NCBI RefSeq assembly: GCF_946481715.1
Contig: NZ_CAMLOV010000249.1
Location: 1-5,595, forward strand
Direction of reading: 5' to 3'
DNA from: an uncultured Mucilaginibacter sp.
GTDB lineage: Bacteria; Bacteroidota; Bacteroidia; Sphingobacteriales; Sphingobacteriaceae
Length of the DNA stretch: 5,595 nucleotides
Of this stretch, positions 1-5,297 are shown one piece after another. The position numbers and the translations under genes are program-made. Numbering within the stretch: position 1 is the stretch's first letter; each line of letters opens with the position of its first letter. The notes beneath the pieces were generated by a model. It saw nothing but the letters and a program-made list of their open reading frames with translations, made no database searches and was not told the DNA's origin.

Positions 1-858
1 CGTTTCTATTTTGTTAAAAACGATGGCGTAATTCCCCAATACCTTGCCAATTTTATCTGCAATTACGTCGGTTTTTTTGATGTAAGTTGCTTTAGAAAAC
101 ACAATACCCAGGTTGGCCAGCCCTATAAAAATGGCAATGCCCTTTACAGGCGGGTAAAAGATGGCAGCAACTATAGCTACTGCTAACAGGTACGGTGCAA
201 TTTTAGCATAGGTACCCAACGCTTTTTCGCCGGGAAGGTTTAGCGGTATACGCAGGAATTTAAAAAGATTGGTTAACCGGTTGGCATCCTCTTTATTGGC
301 AAACAGCAACAGCGCCTGGCTTTCCTTCTTCCATTCGTTCTGCGTGGCTATTTCCTTTACAGCCTCCTGCCGCATTAAAATAGTGGATTTATCCGAAGGC
401 GCTTTTAGCCAATTAGCCAGTTTATGGTTCCCGGTAGAAGTCGCGGCCCTGTTGATGAGTTGAAAAAGCGATGCCAAGCCAAAAATGTCAAGATCGGAGG
501 TGTAAAAGTGTTTTTCGTTGCCAAATTGCTGGCCGTTGCTGTATAGGTTGGCACCGGTGGTGATGCTGCTGAGCTCGTTCTCGTTTATGGTTTTCAGGTC
601 GAGGTAGTAGTCGCGCCGTAGTTCGTATTCGCCCTGGCGGGATACCAGCCAGGCAAAGGCCATGAGTAAAAGCACAATGGAAACCGCCATTATACTAAAG
701 TCGTCCTGCACAATGGTAAGGTATACCGAAAAAATCATCAGCCCAAAAATGCCGAGCCGCATAAGGGAGTAAGTGTTGGCTTTTTGTCTATAAAAATCGG
801 CTTGCTGCCCGGCAATTGCCGCAGCTTGCGTATAATCGTTCAAAATATCCTGTTCCAT
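1..858 (-). CDS. MutS-related membrane-anchored protein, N-terminal 286 residues (3' end cut by window edge)
   Basis: The minus-strand frame is open from an ATG at 858-856 to the window edge with no stop, so the C-terminus is missing. Residues about 33-50 and 54-73 form two hydrophobic segments, followed by a basic/acidic stretch (GEYELRRDYYLDL, 76-88). Residues 119-151 carry the hallmark of the MutS core/lever region: YTSDLDIFG, SLFQLINRAATSTG, then LANWL. Two more hydrophobic segments lie at about 216-235 and 238-256. This layout fits the Bacteroidota MutS-related proteins of roughly 600 residues, which lack the mismatch-recognition domain and carry a C-terminal MutS ATPase domain; that domain would lie outside the window. 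The role is unknown, and the membrane segments argue against ordinary mismatch repair. The gene is divergent from rlmH across a 79-bp gap. The family call is firm; the function is not. Confidence 0.85.
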   Translation of the reverse strand, partial: MEQDILNDYTQAAAIAGQQADFYRQKANTYSLMRLGIFGLMIFSVYLTIVQDDFSIMAVSIVLLLMAFAWLVSRQGEYELRRDYYLDLKTINENELSSITTGANLYSNGQQFGNEKHFYTSDLDIFGLASLFQLINRAATSTGNHKLANWLKAPSDKSTILMRQEAVKEIATQNEWKKESQALLLFANKEDANRLTNLFKFLRIPLNLPGEKALGTYAKIAPYLLAVAIVAAIFYPPVKGIAIFIGLANLGIVFSKATYIKKTDVIADKIGKVLGNYAIVFNKIET

Positions 859-874
859 TAGCTAAGTAAAACCT

Positions 875-882
875 TAATTTTG
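875..882 (+). promoter_or_regulatory. Candidate Bacteroidota -7 promoter element for rlmH
   Basis: TAATTTTG matches TAnnTTTG, the -7 element used by the primary sigma factor of Bacteroidota. It would place transcription start near 889, about 50 nt before the rlmH ATG. No convincing -33 TTG/TTTG is seen about 20 nt upstream, and such an AT-rich octamer can occur by chance, so the call is weak. Confidence 0.3.
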
Positions 883-937
883 GAGAGTTTTACAAGTTTT
901 CAATTTTACAACAAATACGCAACATTTAGCGCCTATA

Positions 938-1411
938 ATGAAGATCACTTTTATAACCGTTGGCAAAACCGAGGATGCTTACCTAAAAGACGGCATAGAA
1001 AAGTATGTAAAACGGCTAAAACATTACACCAAACTGGAACTGGGCGAGATCCCCGAGCTAAAAAACACCAAAGCCCTTACCGAAGACCAGCAGAAAACAA
1101 AAGAAGCCGAGCTTATCCTTAAAAAGGTAACACCACAAGACCACCTGATATTGCTGGATGAAGCAGGGCAGGAGTTTACGTCTGTACAGTTTGCCAACTA
1201 CCTGGAAAAACGTGCTATAAGTTCGGTAGCAAGCCTAGTATTTGTAGTTGGCGGACCCTACGGGTTCGACCAATCGGTATATCAGCGCGCCAACGATAAA
1301 ATATCACTCAGCCGCATGACGTTCTCTCATCAAATGGTGCGCCTGTTTTTTGTGGAACAGCTTTACAGGGCGTTTACTATTATTAAGGGGGAGCCTTATC
1401 ATCATCAGTAA
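938..1411 (+). CDS. rlmH: 23S rRNA (pseudouridine-1915-N3)-methyltransferase RlmH
   Basis: RlmH is a small SPOUT-class enzyme that uses S-adenosylmethionine to methylate N3 of pseudouridine 1915 in helix 69 of 23S rRNA, acting on assembled 70S ribosomes as a dimer. The 157 residues match the usual length (about 155-160). Visible signatures in order are MKITFITVGK at the N-terminus, LLDEAGQEFTS (72-82), the glycine-rich VVGGPYGFD loop (103-111), SLSRMTFSHQMVR (123-135), and the C-terminal block EQLYRAFTIIKGEPYHH (140-156). The glycine loop and C-terminal block form the trefoil-knot cofactor site in this family. ATG 938 is chosen because the N-terminus aligns exactly with the family. A longer reading in another frame from 880 overlaps it and is a shadow. 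The gene ends 5 nt before a palindromic repeat; the CDF gene follows on the same strand. Confidence 0.97.
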   Translation: MKITFITVGKTEDAYLKDGIEKYVKRLKHYTKLELGEIPELKNTKALTEDQQKTKEAELILKKVTPQDHLILLDEAGQEFTSVQFANYLEKRAISSVASLVFVVGGPYGFDQSVYQRANDKISLSRMTFSHQMVRLFFVEQLYRAFTIIKGEPYHHQ

Positions 1412-1415
1412 CTCC

Positions 1416-1495
1416 GCCCCCCAGCCCCCTGAAGGGGGAGGCGAATTTGATACATCTTGCAATTCAAAAGCTCCCCCTTCAGGGGGCTGGGGGGC
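1416..1495. repeat. REP/BIME-like inverted repeat: two 25-bp arms around a 30-nt spacer
   Basis: The left arm 1416-1440 (GCCCCCCAGCCCCCT, then GAAGGGGGAG) is the exact reverse complement of the right arm 1471-1495 over 25 bases. Each arm also holds a small palindrome, CCCCCT-GA-AGGGGG or its complement, so nested folds are possible. The 30-nt spacer carries a minor GAATT/AATTC pair (1443-1447, 1461-1465). G/C-run palindromes like this, tucked between genes, resemble REP/BIME dispersed elements, and I recall similar ones in Sphingobacteriaceae. It lies directly behind the rlmH stop and may act as a transcript end or RNA-stabilising hairpin between rlmH and the efflux gene. It has no T-tract, so I do not call it an intrinsic terminator. 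Confidence 0.8.
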
Positions 1496-1528
1496 TCACA
1501 TTTGCACATCTTTTACTACCTTTACACC

Positions 1529-2440
1529 ATGCACGATCACTCCGGACATCATCATCACGACCATGCCCCCAAGCTGGATAAGCTGAACACGGCTTTCATC
1601 TGGGGAATTGTATTAAACTCGGGTTTTGTAATTGTAGAGGTCATTGCCGGGCTCATCAGCGGTTCGTTATCCCTGCTAACCGATGCCGGGCATAACTTAA
1701 GCGATGTAGCCTCCCTGGCTCTTGCATTGCTGGCTTTTAAAATGAGCAAGGCAAAATCAAACAGTAAATACACCTATGGCTATAAGCGTTCTACCATCAT
1801 CGTGTCGTTTTTTAACGCGGTGATATTGGTTGTAGCGGTTGGTTTTATTGTGTATGAAGCGGTGCTGCGCTTTTTGCACCCGGAAACTGTTACCGGCACC
1901 ACCATTGCCTGGGTAGCTTTTTCAGGTATCGCCATCAACGGTTTTACCGCCTGGCTGTTTGTGAAAGATAAAGATACCGACCTAAACATAAAAGGTGCTT
2001 ACATACACATGGCGGTTGATGCAATTGTATCGCTGGGAGTAGTAATATCCGGCGTGATCATCTACTTTAGCCACTGGTATTGGGTAGATAGCGCGGTGAG
2101 CATCATCATTGCCATTGTGATACTAACCGGCACCTGGAGCTTGCTGAAAGACAGCCTGCGACTGGAGATGGATGGCGTACCCAAAGAAATGGACCTCAGC
2201 AAAATTAAAGCTGAGTTGAAAAAAGCAAAAGGCGTAGTAGATGTACACCATATGCATGTATGGGCGCTAAGTACCACCGAAAACGCGCTTACTGCCCACC
2301 TGGTAGTAAAACCAGAGGACATGACCAACTTTGATAACATTAAACACGATCTGAGGCACCGCCTGGAGCATCTCTCCATCAGCCACAGTACTTTTGAGCC
2401 GGAGTTTGTGGATGAAGAATGCGGGCAGCCGAAGTGTTGA
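1529..2440 (+). CDS. Cation diffusion facilitator (CDF) family Zn/Cd/Co efflux transporter
   Basis: An inner-membrane divalent-cation/proton antiporter of the CzcD/ZitB type, 303 residues (family about 300). The N-terminus is histidine-rich (MHDHSGHHHHDH), a presumed cytoplasmic metal-capturing segment. Six hydrophobic segments follow between about 23 and 205. The transport-site HxxxD pairs are visible in TM2 (H55 and D59 within TDAGHNLSD, 51-59) and TM5 (H160 and D164 within HMAVDA), which suggests zinc/cadmium preference by family analogy. The cytoplasmic C-terminal domain (about 208-303) has VDVHHMHVWALS (237-248) and ends in EECGQPKC, with two cysteines that could add a metal site. ATG 1529 is chosen over the in-frame ATG 1457, because the extra 24 residues are encoded by the inverted repeat and lack homologous character. 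The last 29 nt overlap a possible out-of-frame start of the next gene. Confidence 0.95.
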   Translation: MHDHSGHHHHDHAPKLDKLNTAFIWGIVLNSGFVIVEVIAGLISGSLSLLTDAGHNLSDVASLALALLAFKMSKAKSNSKYTYGYKRSTIIVSFFNAVILVVAVGFIVYEAVLRFLHPETVTGTTIAWVAFSGIAINGFTAWLFVKDKDTDLNIKGAYIHMAVDAIVSLGVVISGVIIYFSHWYWVDSAVSIIIAIVILTGTWSLLKDSLRLEMDGVPKEMDLSKIKAELKKAKGVVDVHHMHVWALSTTENALTAHLVVKPEDMTNFDNIKHDLRHRLEHLSISHSTFEPEFVDEECGQPKC

Positions 2441-2746
2441 GATTCTTATTGAATTCGAACATAATACGAAGTTGCTATTATCTGCCCAGTGGGCATTATC
2501 AGGGCAATTTATCCTGAGATAAGGGCAATTTCGGTTGGCATAGCCTTAGATAAATTGTATATAAAATGCTATTTGGACAGGCCTGCTGGTGATGATGACT
2601 ACGGAAATTTAAATTGTATCTCTGTCGAGATCCTTGGAGACTTTAGTGAGTTAAACCAAACCGACGAAATTTGTGAATACAGCCTTAAACAGGTTAATGA
2701 ATTGGATTGTTTGATGAGTTTTGTTTATATAAGAAAAGAAGATTAA
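2412..2746 (+). pseudogene. Small uncharacterised protein gene disrupted by a probable one-base deletion
   Basis: The intact-looking part is an 85-residue frame from GTG 2489 to TAA 2744-2746 (IYPEIRAISVG, IKCYLDRPAGDDDYGN, VEILGDF, ending FVYIRKED). It starts abruptly. The missing N-terminus is readable in another frame: from ATG 2412, overlapping the CDF gene end, the frame runs MKNAGSRSVE and on to NTKLLLSAQWALSG, ending near 2504. Adding one G to the GGG at 2502-2504 joins the two as SAQWALSG-AIYPEIRAIS, about 111 residues. This matches my recollection of a widespread small bacterial family with LLLSAQWALLG followed by a P-x-x-RAI segment and a YxRKE tail; I cannot name a function. The region is more AT-rich than its neighbours. 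A sequencing error in the G run would look the same. The true start is uncertain because the 5' part overlaps the CDF gene. Confidence 0.6.
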
Positions 2747-2757
2747 TTTAAGCCATC

Positions 2758-3165
2758 ATGAGCACCAACCGCAGAAAATTTATAGCAACCGCAGCAACAA
2801 TGGCCGCCGGCGTGGCCGTTGCAAAAGCATTACCTTTAAAAAATATGACAAACAAATATCACGTTGTGCACCATGCACTTTTTTGGCTGAAAAACCCCGA
2901 TTCGAAAGAAGACCGCGATAAGCTGGTTGCCGGCGTAAAATCGCTTGGTAAAATTGAACATATTAAAGAACTACACGTAGGCGTAGTAGCCAGTACCGAA
3001 AAGCGGGAGGTTGTAGATAATAGCTGGGCGGTATCAGAAGTAATGTTCTTTGCCGACCTGGAAGGGCAGGCCGCTTATCAAACGCACCCTATTCATCAGC
3101 AATTCATTAAAGACCATAGCCACCTGTGGGAGAGGGTTGTGGTTTATGATGCGATAGATGCTTAA
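2758..3165 (+). CDS. Dabb-domain (stress-responsive A/B barrel) protein with Tat signal
   Basis: 135 residues. The N-terminus [18 protein letters not shown] has the twin arginines (R5, R6) followed by an alanine-rich hydrophobic stretch ending near AKA (22-24), typical of Tat-exported Bacteroidota proteins. Residues about 35-131 fit the Dabb fold (Pfam stress responsive A/B barrel): HHALFWLK (38-45) opens the first strand, [10 protein letters not shown] (67-76) follows, and the domain closes with [13 protein letters not shown] (105-117) and RVVVYDAID (126-134). Dabb proteins are small dimeric alpha/beta barrels, mostly of unknown activity, and export of one is inferred from the signal alone. 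ATG 2758 lies 11 nt after the preceding broken gene, so co-transcription is plausible. An internal ATG at 2845 would give a version without the signal, but the well-formed Tat motif favours the upstream start. Confidence 0.88.
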   Translation: MSTNRRKFIATAATMAAGVAVAKALPLKNMTNKYHVVHHALFWLKNPDSKEDRDKLVAGVKSLGKIEHIKELHVGVVASTEKREVVDNSWAVSEVMFFADLEGQAAYQTHPIHQQFIKDHSHLWERVVVYDAIDA

Positions 3166-3221
3166 CCGGGATTAAACAGATTTTTACGATTTGAGGGATA
3201 AAAACCCAATAACCCCGATAA

Positions 3222-3311
3222 GGCGATGTCACCACCGCCGCACTTAGCACGGCAAAGCCCCAATAGCAAAACTACCGGGGCTTTGTTGTTTGCGGCGGTG
3301 AGGACACCGCC
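3222..3311. repeat. Nested inverted repeat: two REP-like hairpins flanking a terminator-like stem
   Basis: The outer arms, 3227-3242 and 3291-3306, are reverse complements over 16 bases with two mismatches (core GCCGCA/TGCGGC). Each outer arm also sits inside its own short hairpin: GGCGATG/CACCGCC (3222-3228, 3233-3239, one mismatch) and GGCGGTG/CACCGCC (3294-3300, 3305-3311, perfect, 4-nt loop). Between them is the hairpin at 3253-3285. The head-to-head pairing of two related hairpins around a core resembles a BIME. It differs in sequence from the repeat at 1416-1495. It occupies the gap between two convergent genes. Confidence 0.65.
3253..3291 (+). terminator. Probable intrinsic terminator after the Dabb gene
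   Basis: CAAAGCCCC (3253-3261) pairs perfectly with GGGGCTTTG (3277-3285) across a 15-nt loop, followed by a T-rich tail (CTTTGTTGTTT). It lies about 90 nt after the Dabb stop, between convergent genes, so it would end rightward transcripts. The tail has interrupting G residues, so efficiency is uncertain. On the minus strand no T-run follows the stem. Confidence 0.55.
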
Positions 3312-3331
3312 ACAAAATGTTTTTAAAAACC

Positions 3332-3838
3332 TTATGCTTTCTTTGCAACAGGTTTTTTAGCTTTCGCCTTTGGTGCTTCGGCGGGCATTTCTGCTACTGC
3401 CTCTACCACTTCTTCCTCTTTTACAGGGGCTTCTTCGGCAATCGGTGCAGTTGGCAGTTCCTCGCTGAATAAAGGCAATTCTTTTAATATCAGGTACCAG
3501 TTGATGATTTTCTTCATGTCGCTTGCGTACACTTTTTCCTCATCGTGGTCTGGTGCTACTTCGCGGAAGTAATTGCGCATTACTTTGCCATCATCTTTAA
3601 CAGATGGTACGCTTGCCGAAGCTTTCATGCGGCCAAACACATCAACCAGTTTAATATCGTCTTCAAGCCCAAAGATGGTGATCTCGTTCAAAGCGGCCAG
3701 CTTAGCGGTGCTAAGGTTAGCTATCAGTTTGGTTTTTTGCGCATCAAGGCTTTCTAAAACGTAACCGGTTTTGTTTTGCGCAAGCGCTTTCCATAAACCC
3801 GGTTTACCCGATACCGCAACTATTCCCTGTAAATTCAT
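3332..3838 (-). CDS. DUF5606 family protein
   Basis: 168 residues. The N-terminal ~125 residues match the Bacteroidota-specific DUF5606 family as I know it: MNLQGIVAVSGKPGLWKAL (1-19), then KTGYVLESLD (23-32), ALNEITIFG (49-57), VPSVKDDGKVMRNYFREVAPDHDEEKVY (77-104, key residues D82, Y90, D97 and D99) and the helix KKIINWYLIL (109-118). The remaining tail (about 126-168) is low-complexity, rich in A, E, P and K, acidic first and then lysine-rich (KAKAKKPVAKKA), and probably disordered. There is no signal peptide, so it is likely cytoplasmic. Function is unknown; the basic tail could contact nucleic acid, but that is speculation. It lies 137 nt downstream of the isomerase gene on the same strand, separated by the nonamer repeats. 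I see no TAnnTTTG in its leader, so read-through from the isomerase promoter is possible. Confidence 0.9.
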   Translation of the reverse strand: MNLQGIVAVSGKPGLWKALAQNKTGYVLESLDAQKTKLIANLSTAKLAALNEITIFGLEDDIKLVDVFGRMKASASVPSVKDDGKVMRNYFREVAPDHDEEKVYASDMKKIINWYLILKELPLFSEELPTAPIAEEAPVKEEEVVEAVAEMPAEAPKAKAKKPVAKKA

Positions 3839-3852
3839 ATTTATGTTGTAAG

Positions 3853-3976
3853 GGTTAGAAAGGTTATAAAGGTTAAAAAAGTTAAAAAGAGTTTAACGGT
3901 TGAAAAAGTATACAATCCAACCGTTCCAACTACTTTAACTTTTCTAACCTCTCCAACTTCTCCAACTTTTTTTAAC
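3853..3976. repeat. Two opposed arrays of a degenerate 9-nt repeat forming a long imperfect palindrome
   Basis: Left array: GGTTAGAAA (3853-3861), GGTTATAAA (3862-3870), GGTTAAAAA (3871-3879), AGTTAAAAA (3880-3888), then a register-shifted GAGTTTAAC and GGTTGAAAAA to 3907. Right array, reading the complement of the same unit: CAATCCAAC, CGTTCCAAC, TACTTTAAC, TTTTCTAAC, CTCTCCAAC, TTCTCCAAC, with AAC ending at 3921, 3930, 3939, 3948, 3957 and 3966, exactly 9 apart, and a final 10-nt unit to 3976. The centre is an 8-bp perfect stem (AACGGTTG 3895-3902, CAACCGTT 3918-3925) with a 15-nt loop. A further 9-bp match pairs 3853-3861 with 3941-3949. It fills nearly the whole gap between the isomerase stop (the TAG at 3978-3976 overlaps the last unit) and the DUF5606 start. 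Confidence 0.8.
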
Positions 3977-4413
3977 TAATCTTCAATTACTTCTACGCCT
4001 AAAATTTTATCGCCCTGGCGTATATCGTCAACCACGTCAACGTTCTCAACCACTTTACCAAATACGGTGTGGTTACGATCAAGGTGGGCGGTGTTTGCAC
4101 GGCTGTGGCAGATAAAAAATTGTGAACTGCCGGTGTTACGGCCAGCATGTGCCATTGATAACACACCACGATCGTGGTATTGGTTTTCGCCGGTTAATTC
4201 GCAGTCAATTTTGTAACCTGCGCCACCAGCACCGGTACCGGTTGGGTCGCCACCCTGAACCATGAAGTTAGGGATAACGCGGTGAAAGGTAACGTTATTA
4301 TAAAAACCAGATTTAGCCAGCTTTAAAAAGTTAGCTACTGTGTTAGGGGCATCCTTGTCGAAAAACTCAACGGTCATGTCGCCTTTTTCGGTTTTAATTA
4401 TTGCTTTGCTCAT
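3976..4413 (-). CDS. Cyclophilin-type peptidyl-prolyl cis-trans isomerase
   Basis: This enzyme speeds cis-trans isomerisation of Xaa-Pro bonds during protein folding. It has 145 residues, the compact single-domain bacterial size, with no signal peptide, so it is probably cytoplasmic (PpiB-like). Key motifs are FHRVIPNFMVQGGD (43-56) with catalytic R45 plus F50, M51 and Q53, then MAHAGRNTGSSQFFI (87-101), and HLDRNHTVFGKV (110-121). The tryptophan that binds cyclosporin in human cyclophilin A is H110 here, a common bacterial replacement that usually lowers drug affinity. The remaining active-site positions (F100, L111, H115) are present. The start ATG 4413 gives a standard N-terminus (MSKAIIKTEKGDM). 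A promoter-like TAACTTTG lies 20 nt upstream. The TAG stop touches the nonamer repeat array. Confidence 0.96.
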   Translation of the reverse strand: MSKAIIKTEKGDMTVEFFDKDAPNTVANFLKLAKSGFYNNVTFHRVIPNFMVQGGDPTGTGAGGAGYKIDCELTGENQYHDRGVLSMAHAGRNTGSSQFFICHSRANTAHLDRNHTVFGKVVENVDVVDDIRQGDKILGVEVIED

Positions 4414-4432
4414 AATTATTTAAAATAGGGTG

Positions 4433-4440
4433 CAAAGTTA
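4433..4440 (-). promoter_or_regulatory. Candidate -7 promoter element for the isomerase gene
   Basis: On the minus strand TAACTTTG matches TAnnTTTG exactly and is followed by CAC. Transcription would begin near 4427-4425, giving a short leader of about 13 nt before the ATG at 4413. The region 20 nt upstream is T-rich but has no clean TTTG. Position and exact match make it the most likely promoter for the isomerase and perhaps the DUF5606 gene. Confidence 0.5.
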
Positions 4441-4519
4441 ATAAAAAAGGAGAAACGTAAAAGGGGGGACGAGAGGTAAAAGGATAAACGGCAGATAATA
4501 TCCATTTATAATTAATTAT

Positions 4520-5053
4520 TTAACGGGGAGTGAAGGTTATAGACATGGCTTTGTCTTTTGGGTCATATTTGAAATCTGCATTTAAAAATCCGAGTTCTTT
4601 GTGCTCACTTATTGGTTCCACCGGATTTTTAGAAAATTTTCCGGAAGGACCGTAAAACCAATCTATTCCTTGTTTGCCTGCAATGGAGAATACAAAATAA
4701 GACATCCGCAAATACTGTAATTTATTTATGTCATGATTAGTGGTGAAAACGTACGTGAATTTTGCAAAGTTGAGATTATTATCATCACCAATTAACTGGA
4801 CATATGATTTATAGTTATCTATACCAATGTAATTAGGTACTCCGTTAATTGCCCCTTCTGCTTTGAAAATCATAAGGCTATCGGACGATATTATTCTTGT
4901 TATTAACGCTGTTCTGCTTATCTGAAAAGAGCTCGATACTAACTCTTTCACAGTTGGCGGTTCGTCTGTACGTTGTGCTCTCGCGCTGGCAAAAGATATA
5001 AGTACAAGTAAAATAAGCAGAATGACTTTAGCGGGTTTAAGATTTAGGGCCAT
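4520..5053 (-). CDS. Small secreted protein of unknown function
   Basis: I do not recognise a family. From ATG 5053 the product has 177 residues. Residues 1-27 form a clear Sec signal peptide: K6 and K9, the core VILLILLVLISFA (10-22), and an ARAQ-like cleavage zone at 24-27. No cysteine follows, so it is not a lipoprotein, and a periplasmic or exported location is expected. The mature part (about 150 residues) has no cysteines and is rich in aromatic and beta-prone stretches (YVQLIGDD 84-91, FAKFTYVFTT 96-105, YFVFSIAG 119-126, DWFYGPSGKF 131-140), ending MSITFTPR, so a small beta-sheet domain is likely. An in-frame TTG at 5071 would add six residues before the signal peptide; ATG 5053 is preferred. 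It is upstream of, and in the same direction as, the isomerase gene, 106 nt away. It may be lineage-specific. Confidence 0.75.
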   Translation of the reverse strand: MALNLKPAKVILLILLVLISFASARAQRTDEPPTVKELVSSSFQISRTALITRIISSDSLMIFKAEGAINGVPNYIGIDNYKSYVQLIGDDNNLNFAKFTYVFTTNHDINKLQYLRMSYFVFSIAGKQGIDWFYGPSGKFSKNPVEPISEHKELGFLNADFKYDPKDKAMSITFTPR

Positions 5054-5110
5054 TAGATTAATTTGACCCAAATTAACAAATTGCCGGATAACTCTTATTT
5101 AAATTATTAC

Positions 5111-5216
5111 GGCGATGCCTTAAGGCCCGGGCTATCCGTTCCAACTCCTCATTCCGCGCTGCTGATAGAAGCAGCACTTCATTCCGGGGTTTCCACTGCT
5201 ATCCCTATCGCAGGGC
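5111..5216 (-). ncRNA. Probable structured RNA element of a Bacteroidota type (Flavo-1-like?)
   Basis: No gene covers this GC-rich island between divergent genes. Read on the minus strand it has a CCCT/AGGG mini-stem (5215-5203), GGGATAGCAG followed by GTGGAAACCCC, an 8-bp hairpin with a 6-nt loop (GTGCTGCT 5177-5170 pairing with AGCAGCGC 5163-5156, one G-T wobble), then TTGGAACGGATAGCCCGGGCC and the perfect palindrome GCCTTAAGGC (5126-5117). The boxes GGATAGC and TGGAA each occur twice, on either side of the hairpin, and TCATTCCG (plus strand) flanks the hairpin on both sides. I recall elements with GGATAGC and GGAA boxes around a variable hairpin as common in Bacteroidota intergenic regions; the Rfam Flavo-1 motif is a possible match, but I am unsure of that name. 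It could also be a 5' leader of the gene starting at 5053. Confidence 0.5.
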
Positions 5217-5264
5217 TGGTTTAACCAATTCCATAAGCCTGTAATACATTTATAGTTTAATCGT

Positions 5265-5272
5265 TACATTTG
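5265..5272 (+). promoter_or_regulatory. Candidate -7 promoter element for the gene at 5298
   Basis: TACATTTG matches TAnnTTTG exactly, 25 nt before the GTG start, placing the transcript start near 5279. No strong -33 element is seen; CTG at 5239-5241 is poorly spaced. The position just outside a signal-peptide gene with no other upstream candidate supports it. Confidence 0.45.
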
Positions 5273-5297
5273 AATACCACCATCAAGCAAATCAACA

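Noticed and set aside
880..1122. 80-residue frame overlapping the start of rlmH
   Set aside because: It shares DNA with rlmH in another frame and has no protein-like features.
1480..1495. G-quadruplex in the G-runs of the right repeat arm
   Set aside because: Only two long G runs are adjacent, and exact pairing with the left arm explains the composition better.
1457..1528. In-frame upstream ATG that would lengthen the efflux transporter by 24 residues
   Set aside because: The extension is translated from the palindromic repeat and lacks family character; ATG 1529 begins the expected His-rich N-terminus.
1555..2379. Three minus-strand frames opposite the efflux transporter
   Set aside because: They are shadows of the CDF coding sequence, whose motifs are unambiguous.
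2489..2746. Intact 85-residue gene starting at GTG
   Set aside because: The frame begins mid-domain and the matching N-terminus lies in another frame one base away, so I call it a disrupted gene.
3166..3221. Possible regulatory or repeat sequence with two GGGAT boxes after the Dabb stop
   Set aside because: Only short chance-level repeats are visible and no stable fold or motif is evident.
3545..3764. Two short plus-strand frames antisense to the DUF5606 gene
   Set aside because: They mirror a well-supported gene and show no motifs, signal peptide or start-site support.
3853..3976. CRISPR-like array
   Set aside because: Units are 9 nt, contiguous and degenerate, with no spacers and no cas genes nearby.
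5054..5071. TTG start adding six residues to the secreted protein
   Set aside because: ATG 5053 gives a normal signal peptide, and the TTG lies in the AT-rich stretch where promoter or leader sequence is expected.
5111..5216. tRNA gene
   Set aside because: No cloverleaf, T-loop GTTCRANNC box or plausible anticodon arm could be drawn on either strand.
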